From positions 1 to 64,000 of the forward strand of contig NZ_WEZF01000010.1 of NCBI RefSeq assembly GCF_009177065.1: a stretch of 64,000 nucleotides of DNA, given 5' to 3'. Under the pieces are notes generated by a model. The model made no database searches. It was not told the DNA's origin and saw only the letters and a list, made by a program, of their open reading frames with translations. Both the position numbers and the translations under genes were made by a program. Below, one piece after another: positions 22,836 through 30,405 of this stretch (within the stretch, counting starts at the first letter, position 1; every line of letters begins with the position of its first letter). Source of the DNA: Tautonia marina (GTDB lineage Bacteria; Planctomycetota; Planctomycetia; Isosphaerales; Isosphaeraceae).

Positions 22836-25557
22836 AGGCTCTCTCCTTCTCTCGCTGCACTGCAATAACAGTCGCAGCCTTCTCGCGCAACTGGGCAAAT
22901 GCGAGCCGCATCCGCTCCGCGAGCGTGCGGACCCGCCGCCTCGGCTTCATCGGCACGGGAGCGCGGCGCAGCAGTTCCGTCGCCGACTTCCGCGGATCCG
23001 CCCTCTGGATGGCCTCGCGCAGCTCGGCCGGCGTCAGGTCGCTGTAGACCGTCGCCTGCTCCCGGCCCCGCGACACTGAGACGTAGAACTGCTCCGCGCC
23101 CATCGCCGGGCGGGACTCGTGGCCCATGGCGATCAGCACGCGGTCGACCGTCTTGCCCTGGCTCGCGTGCGAGGTGGTGACGTAGCCGTGGGCCAGGTGG
23201 CCGAAGTCACGCCCCACGACCCAGCCGTTCTCCAGCACGATGTCGTCGTCCTTCGTGAAGCCCTTGACCCGATACATCGCTCCGTTGTTCAGCTTGTGCT
23301 TACCGTCCTTCGTCTTCCCGTTGGCGGTGACGCGGATCTGGTCCCCGGCGGCCAGCTCGATGGACGACGGCGTGTAGACCGAGAAGTGCGACGGCTTGGC
23401 GAAGTGGGCACCGGGCTTCCAGTCGAGCACCCGGACGCGGTCCCCGGCCCGGAAGGTGCCCGAGTTCCGGTGGAACTGCATGACCTCGCCGCCCTCGTAC
23501 CGCCCCAGGTCGCCCCGCTCGGCCTCCGTCCAGCCAAGGGGCACCAGCACCCCGACCTGCTTACCCTCGCTGGCGATTGCGCCCCGCTGCTTGAGCCGGG
23601 CCCGGATCTCCGCGGTGATCTCCCCGCCCTCCGCATGGGTCGGGGCGACGACCAGGACGGACTTCCGGGAATCGAGGGCCGCCAGGTAGTCCTCGACCAG
23701 CGTGGCATCGTCCTGGGCCTCCTTGACCCAGCCCAGGCCTTCGAGCTGGTCGTACCCGCCGAGGAGGTCGCCCTTGGCCAGTGACGCCACGGCGGCCTTG
23801 TAGCGGCCCTTCTGGCGGCGGATATCCTTCAGCTCCGCCACGGGCAGTCCGGCGAACTCCTCGAGCACCCGGAGCGTGGCTCCGCGCTCGACCGATCCGT
23901 GTTGCTTCCGGTCGCCCTGGAGCACGACGCGGGCACCGAGCCGCTCGGCGGCGTCGAAGACCTCCCGCACCTGCCGCATGCCCAGCAGCCCGGCCTCGTC
24001 CACCCAGATGACGCCGTCCCGAGCCTCCTCCTGGAACCTCTCGTCGATCAGGAACCGGGCCACGGTGTTGGCCTCCTGGAAGCCCTCCTTGCGGAGCACG
24101 GCCCGGCTGGCCTCGGCAGAGGGGGCCAGCACGACCACCGGGCGATCCAGCCCCTCGATGGTCGCCTTCATCGTGTGGGTCTTGCCAGTCCCGGCGGCCC
24201 CGCGGATCAGGATGACGCGGTCGGGCGAGTTCCAGACGTGGCGGGCGATGGCGGCCTGGTCGGGGGAGAGGTCAGTTCTCGGTTGCGCGAGCGGTGAGGT
24301 TGTGGCAGGATGCCTTTGGGATGCAGTAGTGGGAGCTTGAGGGTCGCAACCTGGGCTGTCCACACGGAGGGTCAAGAACTCCTGCATCCCAACCCCCATC
24401 GGCCGACACGTCCCCCGCCCGTTGCGGGCGAACCCGATCACCCGCTGCTCCTCGGCGTGCACCAGCCGGGTCGTGGCCTCCCCGTCCTTCGTGAGCAGGC
24501 CCTGCCGCTTCGCCTCCTCCTGAACCAGCTCCGGCGTGACCGAGCCGACGCCGTGGCGGATGGCCGTCTCGTAGAGCCTCTTCTCGTCCACCACGCTCCT
24601 GCGCTCGAACAGGTGGCCGATGGCGAACTCGACGGCCGCCTTCACGTCCCCCTCGTACCCCGCCTTGCCGACCAGCCCGGCAAGCTGCTGGCGCTCCGCG
24701 TCAGTCAGGCGGCTGACCCAGTAGCGGTTGAGGTCGTCGGCCCGCTCCTTGACCTTGCCCAGCCGGGTGGTCGCCCCGAGCGTGTTCCGGCCCTCGGGGC
24801 TGGTGATGCCCAGCTTCTCGGCGACCTGGTCGATGTACGCACGACGGCGGCTGAACTTCCTGACCAGCTCGTCGGAGATGCCCGCGATCTCGAAGGCCTT
24901 GTCCTTCTTCCGCACGCCGTAGCCGAGCTGCCGGAGGTTTGACGCCAGCCGGTTGTGGTAGATGGCCTCGTAGTAGGGCGCGTCGTGCTTGATCTGCCCC
25001 ATCTCGGCGGCCTTCCACTTGCCCTCGGCCTGGTCCTCGGTGGCGTTGAAGACGACCACGTGGTCGTGAAGGCTCATGTCGGGCATGGCGTCCTGCCCGC
25101 TGACCCGCGTGTCTCGGTGCGTCACGCGGAAGGCGACCATGTTGCCGGTGATCCTGTCCTCGTTCTTTCCACCGGCCCGGACGCGACCGCGCATGTCCGC
25201 CTCGACATAGCCCATGGCATGGGCCACCGCCTCGCGGTGAGCCCACTCGATACGGTCGTCACCTCGGTTGCCTGGCCCAGCCAACTCCCGCGCGATGCCC
25301 ACCGACTTCGTGCTGTTAAAGTTCAAGTCGATGCCGACCCGCCTGCCGTCTCGGGTGTAGGTCGTCAGCGGCTGGCCGGTGAGCGGGTTCACATTGTCGC
25401 AGAGCAGCTCGAAGTCTTCCTTCCGAGCGGGCCCCACAAGCCCGAGAACCTCAGCGCCCTTGCCCAGCCAGTCGCCTTGCGACTGCGCGTAGTAGTCCGA
25501 CGCCTGGTAGTAGGCCTTCGCGGCAGCAGCATCGGTAATCCAGTGTGTTCGCAGCAC
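22819..25557 (-). CDS. MobF/TrwC-type relaxase-helicase (912 aa)
   Basis: The enzyme would nick the origin of transfer, attach to the 5' end through tyrosine and unwind the strand. The N-terminal relaxase domain has the paired catalytic tyrosines AYYQASDYY (Tyr16/17 and Tyr22/23). A metal-binding histidine set follows: His147 (FRVTHR) and His164/His166 in SLHDHVVVFN. The helicase domain has Walker A RGAAGTGKT (about 452-460), Walker B WVDEAGLLG (about 518-526), QGDRKQHGSVERG, HASQGKTVDR and YVSVSRGREQATVYSD. Length is typical. The start is GTG at 25557 without a Shine-Dalgarno site. Confidence 0.92.
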   Translation of the reverse strand: MLRTHWITDAAAAKAYYQASDYYAQSQGDWLGKGAEVLGLVGPARKEDFELLCDNVNPLTGQPLTTYTRDGRRVGIDLNFNSTKSVGIARELAGPGNRGDDRIEWAHREAVAHAMGYVEADMRGRVRAGGKNEDRITGNMVAFRVTHRDTRVSGQDAMPDMSLHDHVVVFNATEDQAEGKWKAAEMGQIKHDAPYYEAIYHNRLASNLRQLGYGVRKKDKAFEIAGISDELVRKFSRRRAYIDQVAEKLGITSPEGRNTLGATTRLGKVKERADDLNRYWVSRLTDAERQQLAGLVGKAGYEGDVKAAVEFAIGHLFERRSVVDEKRLYETAIRHGVGSVTPELVQEEAKRQGLLTKDGEATTRLVHAEEQRVIGFARNGRGTCRPMGVGMQEFLTLRVDSPGCDPQAPTTASQRHPATTSPLAQPRTDLSPDQAAIARHVWNSPDRVILIRGAAGTGKTHTMKATIEGLDRPVVVLAPSAEASRAVLRKEGFQEANTVARFLIDERFQEEARDGVIWVDEAGLLGMRQVREVFDAAERLGARVVLQGDRKQHGSVERGATLRVLEEFAGLPVAELKDIRRQKGRYKAAVASLAKGDLLGGYDQLEGLGWVKEAQDDATLVEDYLAALDSRKSVLVVAPTHAEGGEITAEIRARLKQRGAIASEGKQVGVLVPLGWTEAERGDLGRYEGGEVMQFHRNSGTFRAGDRVRVLDWKPGAHFAKPSHFSVYTPSSIELAAGDQIRVTANGKTKDGKHKLNNGAMYRVKGFTKDDDIVLENGWVVGRDFGHLAHGYVTTSHASQGKTVDRVLIAMGHESRPAMGAEQFYVSVSRGREQATVYSDLTPAELREAIQRADPRKSATELLRRAPVPMKPRRRVRTLAERMRLAFAQLREKAATVIAVQREKERAYVRTR

Positions 25558-25563
25558 GCTGGA

Positions 25564-25591
25564 ATAATAGGGCTGGACAAGCGCGTGTCAA
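25564..25591 (-). promoter_or_regulatory. Near-canonical promoter for the relaxase gene
   Basis: On the minus strand, TTGACA (25591-25586) and TATTAT (25569-25564) are separated by 16 bp. Transcription would start about 7 nt after the -10 box, at or very near the GTG start codon at 25557. This implies a leaderless mRNA, in agreement with the absence of a ribosome site. Confidence 0.65.
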
Positions 25592-25638
25592 TTAATGCTA
25601 TGGGCGATTCGGCAAGCCGACCGGGCTGCTATGGGGTT

Positions 25639-25858
25639 CGCTTGCGCTCCCGTCGCGAGCGACCGGCTGGCGCCGCCCTCCGCATCCCTATCGCAATCGG
25701 CGAGAGATGGAGGCCAACGGGGCGCTGCAATGCCACGGCCCGGCCTTAATGCGGTCAAGGGTTTCACGAGCGGCTGCGCCGCCCTTGACCGCAGTCCGGG
25801 CCGCGGCGAAGGGGCATCCATTCGGCAGTAGGGCGAGGCATCGAGCAAGCTCGTGCCT
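25639..25858 (+). promoter_or_regulatory. Structured leader and candidate oriT region
   Basis: The 338-bp gap between relaxase and the 106-aa gene holds several elements. CGCTTGCGCTCCCGTCGC with a GTCGC-GA-GCGAC hairpin lies at 25639-25689. A perfect 11-bp stem GCGGTCAAGGG/CCCTTGACCGC (25751-25761 with 25782-25792) encloses CGGC/GCCG. A bulged 10-bp hairpin AGGCA-CGAGC/GCTCG-TGCCT (25836-25858) follows. The plan matches 15024-15238. Because it lies directly upstream of a MobF relaxase, the region is also the best oriT candidate; no nic consensus was recognised. Confidence 0.5.
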
Positions 25859-25895
25859 TCCCTACTACCTCAACCATTAACAGAAAGGGAATCTC

Positions 25896-26216
25896 ATGAG
25901 CACCAAGCAGCTTGGCATACAGGAAATCCAGAGAATCGCGAAGGAGTTAGGCGATCGTCTGGAGCAAGTAAGTAACCGAATGCCGTTGGGACGCAGGTTA
26001 AGGGACAAGGCCGATCGAATCAGAACCCTCGCCAAGACACTGGACGTGATAGCCAAGACGCCCAACGCCGCCGTGAACCGCGAGGCCCTCGACGCGTGGC
26101 TTGCAGAACTCCGTGAGGCCCATGCGGCGCTCAAGGCATGGTGCAAGCGGATGCTCCGCCTCGATGACCTTCAGGCCGACGAGGACGAAAGCGATTGGGA
26201 CGAGATCCCGTTCTGA
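25896..26216 (+). CDS. Hypothetical helical protein (106 aa)
   Basis: The protein is helical with repeated basic residues (RIAKELGDRLEQVSNRMPLGRRLRDKADRIRTLAKTLD) and an acidic tail (DEDESDWDEIPF). An AGAAAGGGAA site precedes the ATG. It is divergent from the relaxase gene, with the candidate oriT in between, a position often held by relaxosome accessory proteins. That role is only inferred. Confidence 0.6.
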   Translation: MSTKQLGIQEIQRIAKELGDRLEQVSNRMPLGRRLRDKADRIRTLAKTLDVIAKTPNAAVNREALDAWLAELREAHAALKAWCKRMLRLDDLQADEDESDWDEIPF

Positions 26217-26222
26217 GGGGGC

Positions 26223-26250
26223 GGGGCCGGGTGAGAATCCGGCCCCTCTC
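26223..26250 (+). terminator. Intrinsic terminator-like hairpin
   Basis: GGGGCCGG (26223-26230) and CCGGCCCC (26239-26246) form a perfect 8-bp stem with loop GTGAGAAT directly after the 106-aa gene, followed by TCTCC. The 26251-26367 stretch holds no gene. Confidence 0.55.
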
Positions 26251-26367
26251 CTGAGTCGGTCAACTGAGCCGGGCGGGCAAGCCGCGGTGAAATCCCGTGA
26301 GATTCGGCTTCACACATCTCTCCTGTGGGTTGCCCCCAGGTGATGGAACGGAGCAAGCTAACGGAGA

Positions 26368-26523
26368 TCACCGAAAGTTTAGCTGCCAAAGCTCATCGTC
26401 CTGCGCCGGCAGCGTAGCGTCGGTATAGATCGCCTCCGGCGATTCCTGATGCCAGGCAGCGTATCCGACCACGCCCCAGAACAGGGCAAGGGCGAGCAGC
26501 GACCAGATCAGCCCCCAGTTCAT
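26368..26523 (-). CDS. Small membrane protein (51 aa)
   Basis: The protein starts MNWGLIWSLLALALFWGVVGYAAW, a clear membrane span at residues 4-24. A hydrophilic acidic tail follows (PAQDDELWQL). It lies 6 nt downstream of the next minus-strand gene. No family is recognised. It is too short for most gene finders but its coding pattern is convincing. Confidence 0.55.
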   Translation of the reverse strand: MNWGLIWSLLALALFWGVVGYAAWHQESPEAIYTDATLPAQDDELWQLNFR

Positions 26524-26529
26524 CGGCAA

Positions 26530-26703
26530 TCAATCCTTCGGTTGGCCGCAGTAGATACACACCCCGTCTTGTGTGACGCAAACAGTGTGGCGGATTTCGC
26601 CGTAACGCTTGCTGCCGTCTGGGTAGGTATATTCGGTCTGGTAGAATCCTGGCATGACCACCCTGACGCGGGCGTCAATCACGGTTGCTTTGTAGACGGC
26701 CAT
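26530..26703 (-). CDS. Small hypothetical protein with CxxC end (57 aa)
   Basis: The ATG overlaps the stop of the 291-aa gene (TGATG). The sequence VYKATVIDARVRVVMPGFYQTEYTYPDG is beta-rich and the end carries VTQDGVCIYCGQP, a possible half zinc site. The function is unknown. Confidence 0.5.
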   Translation of the reverse strand: MAVYKATVIDARVRVVMPGFYQTEYTYPDGSKRYGEIRHTVCVTQDGVCIYCGQPKD

Positions 26704-27578
26704 CACTCCCCCATCTCCCGCTCAAGGGCGGCGAGGGCGGTTTTCACCATCCGCCAGTTGCCAGTTTCTATCCCGCGTTGCAGGCCAGCCCTGACCTGCA
26801 CCAAACTCTCGCGCTTTTCCTGTGTCATGGCTGGGCGGGTAAGTTGCTGGCGAAGCCTTCCAACCTCAGCCCTTTCAGACCAGAATCTGTCGTACCAGTC
26901 ATTCCCAGAATTTTGGGTTGGCCGCTGGCATCCCTCGTAAAGCCCCTCCATGTAGGCTTGATGCAGGAATGCCTCTATTGCAGATGGCGCACCTTTAATG
27001 GCCTCCACGGAATCGGTTAGATTCACACGAAGCGCCCATCTTTCTGCCATATTTTCAAGGCAGCGAATTGCCTCATCAATCACCGGCTCCTGCGCTGGTG
27101 CGAGGGTGGGGAGGAGGGCTGCGACTACCGAGTTGGTTATCGCCTCTATGCCGCCTTCGGTTAGGATGTCAGGCGTAGAGAGCGCGGCATGCACCGAGTC
27201 ACCGAGATGCTTCTTAATGGCAGCGCGGTAGTTTTGATGCCCTACGCGTACCGCCTCCCGAATCTTCTCCACCGCATCGGGCGCTACCATTTTCATGGCG
27301 TCAGGATTATGGTCTGTGGCAGCCTGTCCAGCAGATAGCACTTTTGCATGTTCCGCCTGCAACTTCTCGTACATTACAAGAAGCTGCGCATACATGGCCG
27401 ATGGCACCGCATCGGGCTGTGGCGCGGGGCGGGTGCGCTCGTATTCGCCACGCCCACACCATGCGTCATAGGCTTGCGGGTGCTCAAGGAATAAAGGCGT
27501 TCCGCGCTTCTTCATCCATTTCTCAAACGCCTCGCGCTCACTCAGCGCCTCTGCGGGGGTGGTGTTTGTGGGGGTCAT
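26703..27578 (-). CDS. Phage hypothetical protein (291 aa)
   Basis: The N-terminal block REAFEKWMKKRGTPLFLEHPQAYDAWCGRGEYE is like the opening of many phage early proteins of unknown function that begin with an EAFExW motif. The rest is helical with coiled-coil-like segments (YAQLLVMYEKLQAEHAKVL; ERAEVGRLRQQLTR). Its base composition is lower in GC than the surrounding region. It lies in a minus-strand run of genes coupled by short overlaps. Confidence 0.6.
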   Translation of the reverse strand: MTPTNTTPAEALSEREAFEKWMKKRGTPLFLEHPQAYDAWCGRGEYERTRPAPQPDAVPSAMYAQLLVMYEKLQAEHAKVLSAGQAATDHNPDAMKMVAPDAVEKIREAVRVGHQNYRAAIKKHLGDSVHAALSTPDILTEGGIEAITNSVVAALLPTLAPAQEPVIDEAIRCLENMAERWALRVNLTDSVEAIKGAPSAIEAFLHQAYMEGLYEGCQRPTQNSGNDWYDRFWSERAEVGRLRQQLTRPAMTQEKRESLVQVRAGLQRGIETGNWRMVKTALAALEREMGE

Positions 27579-27826
27579 GCTTCATCCTTGATGTGCTTGG
27601 GTTGCTCGTCTCGCCGCTCGTAGGCCAGATACGGTTTGCCGATGGCTCGTATCCGGTCGTGGTGGATTCCGCACTGCCGCTTGGACAGGCTGGCCTCCCC
27701 GCGAGGTTGGATGTCGTACTGCCACGGGTTGCAGCGATGCACGCCCATGACCTTGCCCCGGCCTTCGTAGTTGCCCCGGTGGTCGAACACCATGACCTCT
27801 TGGCCGTGGGTGTAAGGTTCGGCCAT
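27575..27826 (-). CDS. Hypothetical protein (83 aa)
   Basis: The ATG at 27826 has GAGGTGG upstream and overlaps the stop of the membrane-protein gene (TGATG). The protein contains HGQEVMVFDHRGNYEGRGKVMGVHRCNPWQYDI, likely a small SH3-like beta barrel. No family is assigned. Confidence 0.55.
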   Translation of the reverse strand: MAEPYTHGQEVMVFDHRGNYEGRGKVMGVHRCNPWQYDIQPRGEASLSKRQCGIHHDRIRAIGKPYLAYERRDEQPKHIKDEA

Positions 27827-28125
27827 CACCACCACCTCTTGTAGCTGTCGATGTTCTCCGGCGTGATGTTCCACACCTCGGCGATGACCTCGGCCCGTTC
27901 GTGGCTGTCGTAGATGACGTAGCCGTTCTTGCGGAGGACGACCGGCTCGGCGGGCTGATACACCTCAGACGGCCTCTTCACCGGCGCGGACGGTAGGCCA
28001 TGCTTCGCCATCACGACGCTCATAGCCATGGACGCCAAGCCGGCGGCTATCAGGCCGTGGATGCCGGCGGAGAGCGGGGTGAGGCCCCGGTATGGACTGT
28101 CGAAGAGGCAAAGGAGCTTATTCAT
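27826..28125 (-). CDS. Putative membrane protein (99 aa)
   Basis: A hydrophobic stretch at about residues 19-38 (AGIHGLIAAGLASMAMSVVMA) can span the membrane once. The C-terminal part is soluble (VLRKNGYVIYDSHERAEVIAEVW). It overlaps the upstream 137-aa gene by 8 bp. The function is unknown. Confidence 0.5.
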   Translation of the reverse strand: MNKLLCLFDSPYRGLTPLSAGIHGLIAAGLASMAMSVVMAKHGLPSAPVKRPSEVYQPAEPVVLRKNGYVIYDSHERAEVIAEVWNITPENIDSYKRWW

Positions 28126-28531
28126 GGTCGAATCCTTTCGTTGCGGGGTTGGTCGGGATGGGGCGGAGCGTGTCGCGCAGCAGCTTGCTGCCGTCGATTG
28201 GCTTCGGGCGAAATGTATCGAACAGCCGCTCGGCTTCGGCGGCGATCAGCTTGTCGCTGTCCACAGGGGTGACGCTGAAGGTGTGGGTCGGGCACAGCTC
28301 CTCCAGCTCTGTCAGCGCGTGGTCGAACTCGTGGGCCATGCCTTCGGAGACCTGCTCCATGATGCAGGCCAGCTCGCGCTCGTGGTACGAAACCCGGTCC
28401 TTGATCGCTGCGTCCACCACGGCCTTCAGGACGTTGTGCCAGTGGCGGTGCGCCCGCTGCAGCTCACCATCGGCCTCCTCGACGCGGTGCTCGGGGGTGT
28501 ACTCGATGTTGTCTCCTTTTCGTGCTGACAT
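28118..28531 (-). CDS. Hypothetical soluble protein (137 aa)
   Basis: The internal ATG at 28531 is preferred because AAAAGG precedes it and because the longer frame to 28684 would run over the divergent helix-turn-helix gene. The protein is helical, with RHWHNVLKAVVDAAIKDRVSYHERELACIMEQV and later helices. It leads the minus-strand operon 28531 to 26368. No family is recognised. Confidence 0.55.
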   Translation of the reverse strand: MSARKGDNIEYTPEHRVEEADGELQRAHRHWHNVLKAVVDAAIKDRVSYHERELACIMEQVSEGMAHEFDHALTELEELCPTHTFSVTPVDSDKLIAAEAERLFDTFRPKPIDGSKLLRDTLRPIPTNPATKGFDHE

Positions 28532-28598
28532 GACGCTAACCTTTTTGTTGACTTGATGGAAACACCATGCCACAACTGGAATAGCAGCGCAAGCACTA

Positions 28599-28613
28599 TT
28601 TACGCGATGTAAA
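28599..28613. promoter_or_regulatory. Dyad in a divergent control region
   Basis: TTTAC-GCGAT-GTAAA is a perfect 5-bp dyad in the 97-bp divergent gap between the 137-aa gene and the helix-turn-helix gene at 28629. It may be an operator bound by the latter product. Confidence 0.35.
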
Positions 28614-28628
28614 CAACGAAGTGACAAC

Positions 28629-28799
28629 ATGCTGAACGACAAGAATTTTATGTCCGTAGCCGAGGCCGCTGAGGCGCTTGGCATAACCCGCCAGTGGCTT
28701 CACAAGCTGGTCAAGGCCGGGAAGGCCCCGGCACATATCCAGGTTGCCGGGCGGACCATCTTCGACCGAGCGGACGTCGAACGGCACGCCAAGAAGTAA
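28629..28799 (+). CDS. Excisionase-type helix-turn-helix protein (56 aa)
   Basis: The sequence MSVAEAAEALGITRQWLHKLVKAGKAP followed by IFDRADVERHAKK is a typical MerR-like/Xis DNA-binding domain and nothing else. Such short proteins regulate excision or transcription in phages and plasmids. The gene is divergent from an operon on the minus strand, with a TTTAC/GTAAA dyad in between. It has no clear ribosome site. Confidence 0.7.
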   Translation: MLNDKNFMSVAEAAEALGITRQWLHKLVKAGKAPAHIQVAGRTIFDRADVERHAKK

Positions 28800-28820
28800 C
28801 CATTGACAGGGAGAAACCAC

Positions 28821-28991
28821 ATGAAATTCCAGATCACCCCCACGAAGAAGGGCCACACTATCGAACTGCTGGACGGGAACGGCAAGCCGATCATGAGCGG
28901 CACGCGCCGCTATGCCCGCGCCCGCGATGCCGAGCGGGCCGTCGAGCGCATCCAGGAGCGGGCGATGTTCGCCCCCGTGGAGGTCGCGTGA
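28821..28991 (+). CDS. DUF1508/YegP-like small protein (56 aa)
   Basis: The segment MKFQITPTKKGHTIELLDGNGKPIMSG followed by ARARDAERAVERIQ resembles one YegP/DUF1508 repeat, which normally has a beta-alpha fold and a length near 50-60. The ATG at 28821 has GGGAG upstream. No reaction is known for the family. Confidence 0.55.
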   Translation: MKFQITPTKKGHTIELLDGNGKPIMSGTRRYARARDAERAVERIQERAMFAPVEVA

Positions 28992-29125
28992 ACGCCCTCG
29001 GGTTCACCTGCGGCCTGCTGCTGCTCTCGCATCACGTAGGCTATCCTCTGGCGACGTCCAGCTGGTGGCTGTGCTTCGTCGGAGTGCTCCTCGGCACGTC
29101 ATCCTCGTCGGGGAGGTCGAAATGA
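28988..29125 (+). CDS. Small membrane peptide (45 aa), GTG start
   Basis: The GTG at 28988 and the stop at 29125 overlap the neighbours by 4 bp on each side, which supports real translation. The sequence is hydrophobic (LGFTCGLLLLSHHV and WWLCFVGVLLGT), perhaps two short spans. The function is unknown. Confidence 0.45.
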   Translation: MNALGFTCGLLLLSHHVGYPLATSSWWLCFVGVLLGTSSSSGRSK

Positions 29126-29310
29126 AGATCGATTTGCTCACGCTCACCAGGCAGAAGTACTCCCAACGGCACCCGGAGCGCGATACGCGCCAGATGCCGG
29201 TAGATGACACCCTCTTGGCTGCCCTTGAGGCCGTCGAGGAGCAGCTTGAACGCCTCCGGACGCGGCAGGAACGCCTGGAGGCCAAGCTGAACGCACGGGA
29301 CGCGGAGTAG
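29122..29310 (+). CDS. Small coiled-coil protein (62 aa)
   Basis: The C-terminal half (LLAALEAVEEQLERLRTRQERLEAKL) is a clear heptad coiled coil. The ATG is inside the previous stop (ATGA). It could be a small regulatory or scaffold factor; no family is recognised. Confidence 0.5.
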   Translation: MKIDLLTLTRQKYSQRHPERDTRQMPVDDTLLAALEAVEEQLERLRTRQERLEAKLNARDAE

Positions 29311-29313
29311 GCC

Positions 29314-29925
29314 ATGCTGCACCACGCGTACCTCATCAAGGGATGGCTCCTCGACAAGGACCCGCCCGCGGCCGTGACCGAGGCACTGGAGGCGATTATC
29401 GGCTCTCTCGGCCGTGAGACGGCTCCCGAGCAGGCTATTCCGGTTCTGCCGATCCCCACTCAGCCACCTGCCCCGGCTCCTGACACTGCCGATGAACAGC
29501 AGGAGCAGGCCGGCAGCGAACCCAAGGACGACCATGAGCCACCGGCTCCCGCCAGGAAGAAGCACAACATGTCCCCCGAGGCCCGCGAGGCCGCCCGGCA
29601 GCGAATGATCGCCATGCAGGCCCGGAAGCGGGCCGAGCGTGAGGCCGCCACAAGGGAACATCAGCCTGTCTTTACGAAAGAGGAGCTCCGCATCACCGTT
29701 CCCGCACCCAGGCGGAAGACCAGCTTGTCGGACGGCGACTGGCCCGAGATCAAGCGGATGCTCGCCGAAGGCCGGAGCCGAGCTGCGATCGCCAGCGATT
29801 ACGACGAAGACCCCGAGGACCTCGACTTCTTCATCTCCTCCTGCCAGCGCCGGGAGGCAAGAACACCGGGGGAAGCCCTCGCGCCCCTGCCGGGAGCGGC
29901 GGCGGGCGCAGCGAGGCGGACATGA
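29314..29925 (+). CDS. Hypothetical protein with disordered middle (203 aa)
   Basis: The N-terminal 35 residues form a short domain (HHAYLIKGWLLDKDPPAAVTEALEAI). A proline- and glutamate-rich linker and a basic helix (REAARQRMIAMQARKRAERE) follow. The C-terminal part DGDWPEIKRMLAEGRSRAAIASDYDED looks like a small helix-turn-helix. It may be a phage DNA-binding regulator. It overlaps the following gene by 4 bp. Confidence 0.5.
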   Translation: MLHHAYLIKGWLLDKDPPAAVTEALEAIIGSLGRETAPEQAIPVLPIPTQPPAPAPDTADEQQEQAGSEPKDDHEPPAPARKKHNMSPEAREAARQRMIAMQARKRAEREAATREHQPVFTKEELRITVPAPRRKTSLSDGDWPEIKRMLAEGRSRAAIASDYDEDPEDLDFFISSCQRREARTPGEALAPLPGAAAGAARRT

Positions 29926-30368
29926 TCGCGGCTTTCATCCAGGAGCGCGGGGTGACGGTCTGCCCGCCGAGGACAGGGGATTGGACGCATAAGGCTACCG
30001 CCAATGGTCACGATACGCCGGATTGCTCTCTCTTCCGCGAGAGCAACACCAGCAGGACACCGGAGCAGAAGCTGGCGGTCGCAAAGATCCTCACGATGCT
30101 TCAGGACTTGGCCGGAAAGTCGCATGTCGGCGCGAGCGAGAGGGGCATAATCCGCTGGGACGCTGAACGCTGGTTCTTCGAGAAGTCTGACTTGGATCTC
30201 TGGTGCGAGATGGCCGGTCTTGAGGTACACGTCGTGCGGGCGAAGGCCCGTGACATTCTGCAGAACGGCTGGCCGCAGTGGCGTGCTGAGGCGGGAAAGG
30301 GGGCGCGCTACGAGGAGCGCAAAGCCTACCGGATCGGCCGCAAGCGCCGGAAGGCAGGCCTCGCATGA
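29922..30368 (+). CDS. Phage hypothetical protein (148 aa)
   Basis: The C-terminal half contains GIIRWDAERWFFEKSDLDLWCEMAGLEVHVVRAKARDIL, a pattern that I have seen in phage proteins of unknown function next to replication or recombination genes. The end is strongly basic (GRKRRKAGLA), suitable for nucleic-acid contact. After its stop a 13-codon ORF (30365-30406) leads into the next gene. Confidence 0.55.
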   Translation: MIAAFIQERGVTVCPPRTGDWTHKATANGHDTPDCSLFRESNTSRTPEQKLAVAKILTMLQDLAGKSHVGASERGIIRWDAERWFFEKSDLDLWCEMAGLEVHVVRAKARDILQNGWPQWRAEAGKGARYEERKAYRIGRKRRKAGLA

Positions 30369-30405
30369 AGCAGCCCCCTATCGCCGTTGACCGGAGGGCA
30401 AGCTG

